A stretch of DNA of 64,000 nt from CADEED01 sp043747835 (GTDB taxonomy: Bacteria; Pseudomonadota; Gammaproteobacteria; Steroidobacterales; Steroidobacteraceae): positions 62,001 to 126,000 of the forward strand of contig JAYTOK010000060.1 of assembly GCA_043747835.1 (NCBI GenBank). The letters are read 5' to 3'. The notes beneath the pieces were generated by a model. That model made no database searches. It had not been told where the DNA came from and was given only the letters and a program-made list of their open reading frames with translations. The position numbers and the translations under genes are program-made. The number at the start of each line of letters is the position of its first letter. The stretch's first letter is position 1. Positions 17,412 to 26,062 of the stretch are shown here, in pieces.

Positions 17412-18532
17412 TTCCTCCACACCCACTCGAGCGCCTGCGCGAGCGTCTGATCGCGCACCTTGCGATCGCAGTGCCCCGAGTCGAGCGCGTACACATATTG
17501 ATAGTGGTAGCCCTTCGCCTTCAGCACCGCCGCCATCCGGTGGTTAGCCGCGACCCAGTCGTGCATGTCGTCCCGCATCACGTTTGGGTTGAACAGATCG
17601 CGGTCGCCGACGTGCATCCAGATGCGCAGCGGCTTCGCTGCGCTGCCGGGGATCAGCGTCTTGTGATAGCCCCAGGCGCCGTCGGGCGTATCCGGGTTGA
17701 ACGGCCACTGCTGATTCACGAACGTGCCCGAGTAGCTGATCGCGCGCCGGTACCACTCCGGGTGGTACCACGCCATCGATAACGCCGCCGCGGCGCCCGA
17801 GCTGCAGCCCATCACCGCGCGCTGCACAGGATCGGTGGTCAGCTTGACGTTCGCGTGCTTCTCCACCGCGGGCAGCACCTCCGCCTGGATGAATTCCGCG
17901 AACTTCCCCGACAGCGTGTCGTATTCGAGGCCGCGCTGGTGGCCTTGCGCGTCACCGCCGCCGTTCTGGATCGCGATCGCGATCATCGCGGGCACGCGCT
18001 TCTGCGCGATGAGGTTGTCGAGCACGCGCGCGAGCGATGGGTCGTTCTCGTAGAGGCGGGGGCCGTCGTGCGTGACGATGAACGGCGCCTTCGAGCCTTT
18101 CTTGTATTGCGCCGGGACGTAGACCGTGATCGCGCGCGACCAGGGCTTCGCGTGCGTCTCGACGATCAGGGTCTTCGGGTTGTTCGGGTCAACAGTGCCG
18201 AACACATCGCGCGCGATGCCGGGGTAGAACTTGCTGTTCTTCGAGTCGAGCGAGAACTGGATGACTGTGCCGCGAGGCAAGCCGTCGACGGGTTCGAGTT
18301 CCTTGGCGGGTAGGTAGTCGGGGCCGATGAGGAATTCACCGTCGGCATTGATGGGGGCGTTGGCGCCGGGGCCGGAGATGACGGTCCACTTGGGGGCGCC
18401 GGGGGAGTCGGCGGGGCGGGTGGGTGGGGGTGGGCGGGTAGTGGGGGGAGGAGTCGGTGTCGGCGTCTGGGCGGAAGCTAAGAAAGGAATGAGCAGCGCG
18501 GCGGTGGCGACACGAAAAGGATGCGAAAGCAT
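17408..18532 (-). CDS. Exported esterase of the enterochelin-esterase-like (Fes/D) family
   Basis: 374 residues. A signal peptide ending SAQ is followed by a Pro/Thr-rich linker (residues about 22-45) and an alpha/beta-hydrolase domain. The nucleophile elbow is GCSSG with Ser244 in the middle. A likely catalytic Asp is in HVGDRDLF and a His in SGHCD near the C-terminus. The family (PF00756) hydrolyses esters such as siderophore or feruloyl esters; the substrate here is unknown. The Shine-Dalgarno GAGGGGG lies inside a 5' leader hairpin. Confidence 0.85.
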   Translation of the reverse strand: MLSHPFRVATAALLIPFLASAQTPTPTPPPTTRPPPPTRPADSPGAPKWTVISGPGANAPINADGEFLIGPDYLPAKELEPVDGLPRGTVIQFSLDSKNSKFYPGIARDVFGTVDPNNPKTLIVETHAKPWSRAITVYVPAQYKKGSKAPFIVTHDGPRLYENDPSLARVLDNLIAQKRVPAMIAIAIQNGGGDAQGHQRGLEYDTLSGKFAEFIQAEVLPAVEKHANVKLTTDPVQRAVMGCSSGAAAALSMAWYHPEWYRRAISYSGTFVNQQWPFNPDTPDGAWGYHKTLIPGSAAKPLRIWMHVGDRDLFNPNVMRDDMHDWVAANHRMAAVLKAKGYHYQYVYALDSGHCDRKVRDQTLAQALEWVWRN

Positions 18533-18537
18533 GAAGA

Positions 18538-18557
18538 CCCCCTCGATGAGGAGGGGG
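18538..18557 (-). promoter_or_regulatory. Leader hairpin covering the esterase ribosome-binding site
   Basis: On the minus strand CCCCCTC (18557-18551) pairs perfectly with GAGGGGG (18544-18538) across a 6-nt loop. GAGGGGG is the only good Shine-Dalgarno, 5 nt before the ATG at 18532, so folding would block translation. Confidence 0.5.
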
Positions 18558-18583
18558 ATCGTAGCGTGATGCAGTGCGATGCG

Positions 18584-19324
18584 CTAACGGAGATCGAAGC
18601 GGAATTCGTAGCCGACGGCGGCATACCAGTCGTCATGCACATCGGAGAGCCGCTTTTCGATGATTCCGTACCACGCATCTCCACTGCTTTGACGACGCGA
18701 CACGATTAGGTTCGCCGATTTCCGATCCAGATCCTCACGGCGAGCAAAGTCTTCAGCAACAACATTGATGCCTGCTTGCCAGCGTACGAACCGGTAGAGA
18801 TATCCAAGCGAATAAGCAGCTGCGTTCTCGGGCGTTGATGCCTCGTGAAACTCATAAAGAGCGATGCTCGCGTCGAAGCCACTTCTTGTGTAGCCGCCTT
18901 GCGCACGCACCGCCACGAAATAGGCATCACCCTCGGGCCCCAGGCGACCCTTCCGGTCCGCAATGTAGCCAGCCTCGACAGAAGCAAAATCAAACCCGCA
19001 TTCGAGCCGACAACCCTGCTTCACGGTGAAAGTGGTTCCAGTGGAATCAATGGAAGATGAACTGACGGAGGAGCCATGGACGGCAGAGGATCGGAGGCCA
19101 AGCTCGAAATTTTTCGGTGTCACGTATCGCAGTTCGAGAGGGAGCGCCCAATCCGCGCTCTCCCCGTCCAGCTTGGTCGCCGACAATCCGGTAAAGACAT
19201 AGATCCGATTCGCGGGCGGTTGCGCCCGAAACTGGTGTGAAGAGCGATCTGGTTCCGCTGCAACGCAATGTAGAGACACTGCCGACACAACAAACAGCGC
19301 TCCGAGTGTGAATAACGGATTCAT
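18584..19324 (-). CDS. Hypothetical exported beta-rich (outer-membrane-like) protein
   Basis: 246 residues with a signal peptide ending VAA-EP. The mature protein alternates polar and hydrophobic residues in short strands (LELRYVTPKNFELGLRSS, FDFASVEAGYIADRKG, WQAGINVVAEDFA) and ends YAAVGYEFRFDLR. This suggests a small beta-barrel. I did not recognise a family. It lies upstream of the esterase gene in the same direction with a 51-bp gap. Confidence 0.65.
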   Translation of the reverse strand: MNPLFTLGALFVVSAVSLHCVAAEPDRSSHQFRAQPPANRIYVFTGLSATKLDGESADWALPLELRYVTPKNFELGLRSSAVHGSSVSSSSIDSTGTTFTVKQGCRLECGFDFASVEAGYIADRKGRLGPEGDAYFVAVRAQGGYTRSGFDASIALYEFHEASTPENAAAYSLGYLYRFVRWQAGINVVAEDFARREDLDRKSANLIVSRRQSSGDAWYGIIEKRLSDVHDDWYAAVGYEFRFDLR

Positions 19325-19453
19325 CGATCGAGCCTCTCGATTTTCGGGACCAACGGTGCCTAGCTAATATCTGACGGGCCGCCAGTTTATCGCATGGGCA
19401 ACGAAAGTATTTTTGTTAGCTTCTTTTTCGTCAACGCACGACTGTGATATCTG

Positions 19454-19467
19454 TGTCGCTCGCGACA
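19454..19467. promoter_or_regulatory. Palindrome TGTCGC-TC-GCGACA upstream of the CHAT gene
   Basis: Perfect 6-bp arms 42 bp before the GTG of the TPR-CHAT gene, within its only upstream intergenic region. Candidate operator. Confidence 0.35.
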
Positions 19468-19508
19468 TATCGAACTAGAACCGCAAGCACGATCTTACAG
19501 GGATAACC

Positions 19509-22500
19509 GTGCCCGTCATTGCCACTCGAACGACCTGTCTATCCATTTTCGCGCTGCTCGTCTCCGCGCTGGCTTCAATCTCGTGCACTAGTCGGGTCGT
19601 GCCGCAGCGCACTATTTTGGAACAGACAGGCGAGATTCGGGGGCTAACGGAGAAGTCATACGTAGTCGACGCCGATGCGGGTGAAGTGATCCTAGTCGTT
19701 CTGAAGCAGTCGGGACTCGACCTCAATCTTCAACTGTCCAGCGGAGATCACGAGGTATTGGGAAAGTTCGAATCCATGACAGGGCGCTACGGGGAAGAAA
19801 TCGCCCAGATCGAGATCGAACGGGCGGGTCCGTTGACAGTGACGATCGGTGCACCCCGGTTTCCGAGGATGACCGGAAAGTTTGCGCTACTGGTCAAGCA
19901 GGTCGGCAGCGCTACGGCGGCCGATCGTTCGTTCTCGCGCGCTTCGCGTGTAGGGAGTTCGATTTCCACGAAGGACAGGATCGCAGCGCTCGAGAACGCG
20001 ATTGCCGGCTACAAGAAGGAAGGTCGCCTCCACGAATATGCGATCGCGGCCCTGTCTCTCTTGAATGTGTTGAATGAGTTTGCTTCCGACTCCGCCACGG
20101 CCGTGAAGTATGGGAATGAAGCGGTTGGCATTCTCAGGAGGGAACAATCACCACTGCTTCGGGCTACTGCCCTGAACTCACTCGCCGTCGCGCTTGGCGA
20201 GGCGGCGCAAGCTGAACTGCGCGCACGAAGCTTTGCGGAGGCGCTGACTCTATTCAATGCGAACGAAGCGCCGGTCGGGGCCGCGGAAGTGCGCCTGTAC
20301 GATGCCGCGCTGGCGTACTACGACCGTGGCCCGGACGCTGTGTTGCCGATTTTTTCTTCCGTCGCGGACGAGTGCGAGACGTTAAACGAAACTGTTTGCG
20401 AGTCGAGCGCACTCATCAGCAAGGGCGTTGCGTTGCGCGACCTCGGCGACTACGACGCTGCATCCCGCTCGATCGAAAAAGCGATGGCAATCATCGACGT
20501 TGGTCTCGACGGAATGATCTACGCGCAGGCTCGCGACAACATGGCTTTTCTGCTGCGGATGCTTGGTGATTTTGATGCTGCTATCCAGTTGCATCAAATA
20601 GCGATGTCTGAGTATGCAGGCTCCGGTGAATGCACCGGAGTTTCGCGGATGCTCTACGGCATTGGCTACGCACTATTGGGCATGGGCGATCGGGAGCAAG
20701 CCGTTCGCTTCTACCGGCTCGCCCTCGATAGGAGCTGTGAGGCGAAGTCTCTCGGTGACGTCTCGCTGGCATCTCCCCGGCAAGCGAATTCATCGAAAGA
20801 TCTTTGCGAGCTTGCCCGACAAGCTGGCTCCCGTGACCCCGACGACCGATCCGTTGCGTCGTGGGTGGCGCGCGACATGGGAAATATGGCGCGTTCCGAG
20901 CAAGACCTGGAAACGGCATCACTCTGCCATGACCTCAGCATCGAGCTCGCGACGGGTGACTACGCTCTCTCGGCGAAGCTCGACAAGGTTCGCGATCTGA
21001 TAACACTGGGCCGGGGAGTCGAGGCCGAAAATCTGCTTTCCGAGGTCAGAGCCAAGGTGCGCACGACAGATTCCTGGCTCACCGCGCAGGTCACACATGT
21101 CGATGGTCTGCTCCTGGCGCTTTCGAAAGACAAGCGTGACGCAATCGCGCGGCTGCGAATGGCTGCGGATGCTTTCGTAAAGGTTCGAAACCATGCGGGT
21201 GAGTACACGGCATTGAGTCAGAGAGCGTCGCTTGCGAAATCCACACGTGATCCCAAGACAAACGAGTATTTCGAGGAAGCCGATGCGGCTCTCGAGAACG
21301 TACGTTTGCTGAGCCTTGATCCGTCGTTTAGCGCGAGCCTCTTTGCGTCGGGACGGAGAGTCTACGAAGAATGGATCGAGAGTCGCCTGGCGCCGGAATC
21401 GAAATCCAGGCCGTCGGATCCCATTCTTGAGTCGCTGTTGATCAGTGAGCGTAGTCGAAGCCGACTCCTGTCGCAGGTCGCGAAGGTTTCTCACGTGGGA
21501 AAAGCCGCAAGGGCTGCCCAGATCAGATCGCTCTCTTTAGGCACGGCGGCATTCTTGCAGCAAGCGTCGACCGGAAATTTCATGCCGGTCCGTGTCCAGC
21601 CCCCCGCAGACTATCTACTAGGTATTAACCGGAATCTCGGAATCGAGTCCGAACGATTCGATTCCAAGTCGCGCCGCGACTCGATTGACAGGATCAGGCA
21701 GTTCCAGCGAACTCTTTCGGACGACGAGAGCGCAGTCGAGTTCCTCTTGGGCCAGAGGAGTAGTCACGCATGGGTAGTTCGGAGAGAGTCGATCGCGCGC
21801 TTCGATCTGGCGGACGCGGCTACGATTCGTGAGGCGGTCAACTCGGCCCGGCTTGCGATCACTTCCAATGCGTCTGCGGATCGCGTGAAGACGGAATTGG
21901 GCCGTGTCTACGAGATGGTGGTGCTGCCGATCGAAAGTGCCGTTGCCGGTTCGCACCTCGCAATCGTCGCGGATGACGTTCTCCACGACGTACCCTTTGC
22001 CGCGCTCTGGGATCGATCGCGGGAACAGTTTTTCATCGAGCGCATGTCCATTAGCTATCTGCCGTCGCTGCAATTCGCGGTCTCTCGCGGGCCGAGCGAA
22101 AGTTCTGGATCGCACCGTTCGCCGACCGCCTTGCTGGTGGGCGATCCCGTCTATGAGTTCGACGATGCCCAGTTGCGATGTGCGACGGCCAGCGGGCAGA
22201 CACGTCCTGTGGAACCCAGCAGGCATCGGCGACTTCCGGCATCCGGTCGCGAAGTGCAGGCGATACACGCGATGTTTGCCGCGCACTCGGCCAATGTAAC
22301 GACGCTGACGGGGTGCGCCGCCAATCGAGACGCGATTCTCGAAAAACGTCTCGACAGCTTCACCTACATTCATTTCGCAACGCACGCGACTGCGGACGCT
22401 GCCGTGCCGCAACGGTCCGCGATTCACCTGAGCGCATTTGATCAAAACGGCAAACCCTCCGTTTCCGACTTTTCCGCCGACGATTTGCTGGACCACAGGC

Positions 22501-22802
22501 TCAAGGCGGAGCTGGTCGTCTTGAGCGGCTGCTCGACGGCGGGTGGCAAACAATTCGGCGGCGAAGGATCGCTCGGTCTCACTTTCTCGCTGATCGCGGG
22601 TGGCAGCCGGCAAGTCCTTTCGACGCTCTGGCCCGTTTCCGATGCTGCGAGCGTTAACGCGATGAGCCTGTTTTATCGCGGCCTCGTCGATCGAGGATCG
22701 AATGCAACGGATTCGCTGCGTTCGATGCAGTTGGAGATGCTTTCGGACAAGCGCTGGAGCCACCCGCGCAACTGGGCAGCGTACTCGCTGCTTGGGACAT
22801 AA
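19509..22802 (+). CDS. Exported TPR-CHAT caspase-like protein
   Basis: 1097 residues from the GTG at 19509, with AGGGA upstream. The N-terminal signal ends ALASISC, a weak lipobox, so the protein is exported or outer-membrane anchored. Residues about 30-130 resemble a beta-sandwich PPC-like domain. Residues about 150-600 are helical TPR-like repeats. Residues about 770-1097 are a CHAT domain with the His-Cys dyad His959 (YIHFATHAT) and Cys1008 (VVLSGCSTAGG) and the family end (SHPRNWAAYSLLG). CHAT proteins are caspase-like proteases (separase/HetF/Craspase relatives). It heads a probable operon with a lipoprotein and a trypsin-like protease. Confidence 0.92.
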   Translation: MPVIATRTTCLSIFALLVSALASISCTSRVVPQRTILEQTGEIRGLTEKSYVVDADAGEVILVVLKQSGLDLNLQLSSGDHEVLGKFESMTGRYGEEIAQIEIERAGPLTVTIGAPRFPRMTGKFALLVKQVGSATAADRSFSRASRVGSSISTKDRIAALENAIAGYKKEGRLHEYAIAALSLLNVLNEFASDSATAVKYGNEAVGILRREQSPLLRATALNSLAVALGEAAQAELRARSFAEALTLFNANEAPVGAAEVRLYDAALAYYDRGPDAVLPIFSSVADECETLNETVCESSALISKGVALRDLGDYDAASRSIEKAMAIIDVGLDGMIYAQARDNMAFLLRMLGDFDAAIQLHQIAMSEYAGSGECTGVSRMLYGIGYALLGMGDREQAVRFYRLALDRSCEAKSLGDVSLASPRQANSSKDLCELARQAGSRDPDDRSVASWVARDMGNMARSEQDLETASLCHDLSIELATGDYALSAKLDKVRDLITLGRGVEAENLLSEVRAKVRTTDSWLTAQVTHVDGLLLALSKDKRDAIARLRMAADAFVKVRNHAGEYTALSQRASLAKSTRDPKTNEYFEEADAALENVRLLSLDPSFSASLFASGRRVYEEWIESRLAPESKSRPSDPILESLLISERSRSRLLSQVAKVSHVGKAARAAQIRSLSLGTAAFLQQASTGNFMPVRVQPPADYLLGINRNLGIESERFDSKSRRDSIDRIRQFQRTLSDDESAVEFLLGQRSSHAWVVRRESIARFDLADAATIREAVNSARLAITSNASADRVKTELGRVYEMVVLPIESAVAGSHLAIVADDVLHDVPFAALWDRSREQFFIERMSISYLPSLQFAVSRGPSESSGSHRSPTALLVGDPVYEFDDAQLRCATASGQTRPVEPSRHRRLPASGREVQAIHAMFAAHSANVTTLTGCAANRDAILEKRLDSFTYIHFATHATADAAVPQRSAIHLSAFDQNGKPSVSDFSADDLLDHRLKAELVVLSGCSTAGGKQFGGEGSLGLTFSLIAGGSRQVLSTLWPVSDAASVNAMSLFYRGLVDRGSNATDSLRSMQLEMLSDKRWSHPRNWAAYSLLGT

Positions 22803-22823
22803 ATATCGTTTACGGAGTTTGTC

Positions 22824-23768
22824 ATGAGGCTTGCGGTATCAGGTTTAGGTAGTCTCGGGTTGTCATTCCTGCTGACGGGGTGCGCCGTGGATTTGCGGTG
22901 CGAGCCCGCGAGCCAACGAATCGCCATGCACGAAGGAGAGGCGTGGCAGCTCGACAGGTTCGTGACGGGCGGAACGGCCGAGAAGAATGTGCGCGCCCTG
23001 GGCGACGCCGTCGACCCGGAGAACTACTGCACTAAGCGGGCGGAAAAGAAGTCGCGCGGAGGTCTGAAAGCCGCTGACGCGCTCGAGGGCACGGCGACTG
23101 CCAAGCTAGACTTCGATGAAAAACGCGCCGCGATATCGAAGTTGTTTTCGAAGCTCGAGTTCGTGGATCTGGCGACTGCGAAGAAGTCGGGGTTCGACGT
23201 CGACAAGTGGCTGAAAGCTCAGTTTCCCGGCTCGTGTCCGGCACCGAAGGTCAGAGCGCCGACCGGTGTTCCGAATTCTTCTGCGGAAGTCATTAGAGAT
23301 TACTTCCTGGGCAACGAGATATATCTGAGCGATCGGAAGCTCAAGGCGGTCGGCAGAACTGGCGTTGCGACGGGGATCGACATGCATATCGTCGATGAGA
23401 ATCTGAACTGTTCTCCGACCGATTCCGATGAGAGGCCGGAATGGCGATGCGGCTACGAGAATGTCGTCGAGAAGCCATTCAATCCGACCGGTACGCTCGC
23501 GACCTGTTTTGCCAGCGCGCCCAACTCCGGCACGCATACGGCTGCCAATCTGGTAGGACTCTTCGATGAAAGGTACTGCGTTTCGGTCAGCATCCTGGAA
23601 TCGAAGAGTGCCGATGCTTTCGACAAGAGTGAGCCGACGAGAATCACCAAAGACGCGCTGATCGTCGGAGTCTGGTGTGGCGTTGAGGGTAGTGACGAGT
23701 CCATCGGCCCGGGTGTGGTGATCGGCGGACCGCGTCCTAACTTTCGCGATCCCGCTCAAGACATGTAG
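22824..23768 (+). CDS. Hypothetical lipoprotein between CHAT and trypsin-like genes
   Basis: 314 residues, CGGAG before the ATG and a clear lipobox (SFLLTGCAVDLRC). The mature part is polar with eight or more cysteines (for example LRCEP, PENYCTKRAEKK, PGSCPAPK, NLNCSPTDS, EWRCGYEN), suggesting disulfides. No known domain was recognised. It sits 21 bp after the CHAT gene and 8 bp before the protease gene, so the three are probably co-transcribed. It could be a substrate or scaffold for either protease (inference). Confidence 0.75.
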   Translation: MRLAVSGLGSLGLSFLLTGCAVDLRCEPASQRIAMHEGEAWQLDRFVTGGTAEKNVRALGDAVDPENYCTKRAEKKSRGGLKAADALEGTATAKLDFDEKRAAISKLFSKLEFVDLATAKKSGFDVDKWLKAQFPGSCPAPKVRAPTGVPNSSAEVIRDYFLGNEIYLSDRKLKAVGRTGVATGIDMHIVDENLNCSPTDSDERPEWRCGYENVVEKPFNPTGTLATCFASAPNSGTHTAANLVGLFDERYCVSVSILESKSADAFDKSEPTRITKDALIVGVWCGVEGSDESIGPGVVIGGPRPNFRDPAQDM

Positions 23769-23776
23769 GTGCTGCC

Positions 23777-24652
23777 ATGAAATCGCATGGATGGTTTGCA
23801 GTGTTGCTGTCCTGTTCCCTGCTGGGAGCAACTTCGCTCGCGTTGGCACAGACAAAGTCCGCGCAGGTCGTTGCGACAGACCTCGAAATGGCGACGGGCG
23901 AAAAGTTTGAGTGGGCCGTTCAGGTATACAACAAGACCACCGATTGCGGTGGAGTCATGGTGAAACGAGGGTGGGTGCTGACGGCCGCTCATTGCGTGGC
24001 TCATCGCCGTAGGGCCAAAAAGCCTGTCTGGGTCTTCCTCGCAAACCAACACGATGTGTTGACGCCCAATGGGTTCGTGACGGTGCGTTGGGAGAAGATC
24101 CACGTGCACGAGAAGTACGGTGCCGTCGACAATCTCATGGCGCCGCTGCGCAAGTACGACATCGCATTGTTGGAGTTCGACAAAGTCGACGATAGCCCCA
24201 GGGACATCTCGATCGAACTCGGAAAGGTCGTTGACGACAAAGACCTCGAGTCCGGCTATGTGGGGGTTTGGCGTTCCAGCGATCCGAAAGTCCCGAATTC
24301 TCCGGATGCGCTGTTCTTTGCTGATGTGCCGGTTCATCCCTACGACAAATGTGTTTGCGATGTGCAAGGGAAGCACTTGAGTCCCAAGCCGCTGGAGGAT
24401 GAGCATCTGCAGATCGAACAATTCATTTGGGCGGGCGGCGAATGGACGAAGTTCGGTCAGCAGCAATACGACAGCGGCAGCGGCTTGACGACGGGCACGG
24501 GAAACTGCGCAAAGCTCGTCGGCATCTCGAGCCAGCGCGGCCCGTGGGATCGGCACATGCGCGTGTCTAAATTCGAGAAGGAGTGGATACGCAAGAAAAT
24601 GGGCGATCAGACCGTGACGAAGCCGAGCGCCGGTATCTGTAACGTCAACTGA
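23777..24652 (+). CDS. Trypsin-like serine protease
   Basis: 291 residues with signal peptide ending ALA-QT. The triad is visible: His72 in VLTAAHCVAH, Asp128 in YDIALLEF and Ser233 in YDSGSGLTTG. The usual GDSGGP is changed to YDSGSG, but Asp-Ser-Gly is kept, so activity is likely though altered. The insert between His and Asp is lysine/arginine-rich. It is third in the CHAT-lipoprotein-protease run and ends 12 bp from the convergent anti-sigma-like gene. A second trypsin-like gene lies at 51156-51959. Confidence 0.85.
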   Translation: MKSHGWFAVLLSCSLLGATSLALAQTKSAQVVATDLEMATGEKFEWAVQVYNKTTDCGGVMVKRGWVLTAAHCVAHRRRAKKPVWVFLANQHDVLTPNGFVTVRWEKIHVHEKYGAVDNLMAPLRKYDIALLEFDKVDDSPRDISIELGKVVDDKDLESGYVGVWRSSDPKVPNSPDALFFADVPVHPYDKCVCDVQGKHLSPKPLEDEHLQIEQFIWAGGEWTKFGQQQYDSGSGLTTGTGNCAKLVGISSQRGPWDRHMRVSKFEKEWIRKKMGDQTVTKPSAGICNVN

Positions 24653-24664
24653 GAAAAGTCGCGG

Positions 24665-25348
24665 TCAATGCACGTCGAAGCGGAACGCTGGTTCTTTCTC
24701 TTTCGCACCCTCCGGCGCGATCACCAGCGAATACACACCGGGTTCCACATTTTCCGATCTCACGAAGATCGACACGTATTGGTCTTCCCCGGCGACTAGC
24801 CCATCCGCTGTCGCAACCGTCCTGGGTCCACCGTCCGTATCCCGGCTCAACGTTACCCGATACTTCGCCGCACCCTCTCGGTCCGGCAACACTCGAATCT
24901 CTATCGCCGATGGCGTCGACGGCAAAGTAATCCTCTGATCAAATTCCGCCGACTCCCGCATGCGCACGAACTCGTACGCGCCGACGACCGGCAACTGCGA
25001 ACCAAGCCGGCCGCTCACCTCCGCCACACTCGCCCCCATCATCGGCGCCTGCAGCATCACAAACGATGCAACGAGCGCGGCGCCCGCCGCGAGCACTCCC
25101 GCGCTCGCAGCCGCATAGCGATACGCGAAGAATCCTTTAGGCGAGGGCGCATTCACCAACCCCTCGAGCCGCCCCATCTCCCCCAGCTTCCCCAACCCCA
25201 CCTTCAACCTCGCCGCGGCCTCAATCTCCCGATACACCTCCGGATTCTCCCGGCAATACGCCTCGAACGCCTCCCGATCCGCATCGGAAAGCTGGTCCGC
25301 GAGATACCGCGCCACCACGTGCTGGTCGTCTATCGTTTGGCGGTCCAT
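24665..25348 (-). CDS. Membrane-anchored anti-sigma-like protein
   Basis: 227 residues from the ATG at 25348 (AAAAGG upstream). Residues 1-60 are an acidic helical domain (HVVARYLADQLSDADREAFEAY and on) like an anti-sigma domain, but without the zinc-binding His-Cys-Cys set. A single transmembrane helix follows (about 72-94, AAASAGVLAAGAALVASFVML), then a periplasmic beta-rich domain of about 120 residues ending FRFDVH. It is 66 bp downstream of an ECF sigma gene, which supports an anti-sigma role. It could sense an envelope signal, possibly one produced by the neighbouring proteases (inference). Confidence 0.75.
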   Translation of the reverse strand: MDRQTIDDQHVVARYLADQLSDADREAFEAYCRENPEVYREIEAAARLKVGLGKLGEMGRLEGLVNAPSPKGFFAYRYAAASAGVLAAGAALVASFVMLQAPMMGASVAEVSGRLGSQLPVVGAYEFVRMRESAEFDQRITLPSTPSAIEIRVLPDREGAAKYRVTLSRDTDGGPRTVATADGLVAGEDQYVSIFVRSENVEPGVYSLVIAPEGAKEKEPAFRFDVH

Positions 25349-25414
25349 CGGCACCTTTTCAGCATCTCACTCGTTATCTGTCATGAAGCAGGCACTTGTT
25401 CCGAAACGCCCCGT

Positions 25415-25972
25415 TCAGGCGGCCAATAGCAATCCTGGAAGCAAAAACGACAGCAGATCGCCCTTACGAAAACCCCTCGACTGCACGAGCGACAGCATGC
25501 GCTTGCGCGCGCGGAAGATGATCTTGTCGAACTGCAACGCCGAGATTCGCAGCCGTTCGCAGATCGATCCCTTCTCCTCTTCATCGAGGTAGAAGCGCTT
25601 GAGGAGATCGCGGTCGCGGGAAGAGGGCAGTTCCGCGAGCAGCGCGCGGACATTTTCGGCGCACTGCGCCTCGGTGCTCTCCGGCACGGAGAAATCGGCG
25701 AGCATGTCGTCGGTGAGCTCGGCGCGCTTGGCGACGTTCTCGCCAAAGCTGCGCCGGTGGTTTCGCAGCAGATTCATCGCGACCTGGAAGACATACCCGC
25801 CAACTCCCGACGGATCCGAGATCTTCCCGGCATCGAAATTGTTGAGCGTGACGATGAGCGCTTCGTTGAGTAGATCGGCGGCGAGCTCGGGATCGCGCGC
25901 CTTGCGGTGAAGCAGGGCGAGCAAGCCCTGGTATTCCGACACCAATAGTTTGCCGACCGATTCCCTGTCCAA
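25415..25972 (-). CDS. ECF-type sigma factor
   Basis: About 185 residues. There is no good ATG; TTG at 25972 gives the usual ECF N-terminus, and a further TTG at 26035 is possible. Region 2 is visible (SEYQGLLALLHRKARDPELA, then DLLNEALI and VGGYVFQVAMNLLRNHRR). Region 4 is at about 120-180 (ELPSSRDRDLLKRFYLDEEE, then ICERLRISALQFDKIIFRAR). A hydrophobic tail (LLSFLLPGLLLAA) ends the protein. It lies between a histidine kinase and an anti-sigma-like gene in one direction. Likely drives envelope-response genes, possibly the convergent CHAT operon. Confidence 0.85.
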   Translation of the reverse strand: MDRESVGKLLVSEYQGLLALLHRKARDPELAADLLNEALIVTLNNFDAGKISDPSGVGGYVFQVAMNLLRNHRRSFGENVAKRAELTDDMLADFSVPESTEAQCAENVRALLAELPSSRDRDLLKRFYLDEEEKGSICERLRISALQFDKIIFRARKRMLSLVQSRGFRKGDLLSFLLPGLLLAA

Positions 25973-26062
25973 CTGTCGTTCCGCCCTTGCGGCGCCAAGC
26001 GCCGGATGGACGATACATGCCGGAGCCGCCGCCAAACAAGCTTTCGAGCGGTTTGGCCGCGT

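Noticed and set aside
22824..23768. Idea that the lipoprotein is a bacterial gasdermin activated by the adjacent proteases
   Set aside because: It has a lipobox, many cysteines and none of the membrane-inserting hydrophobic pattern or C-terminal inhibitory tail expected of bacterial gasdermins.
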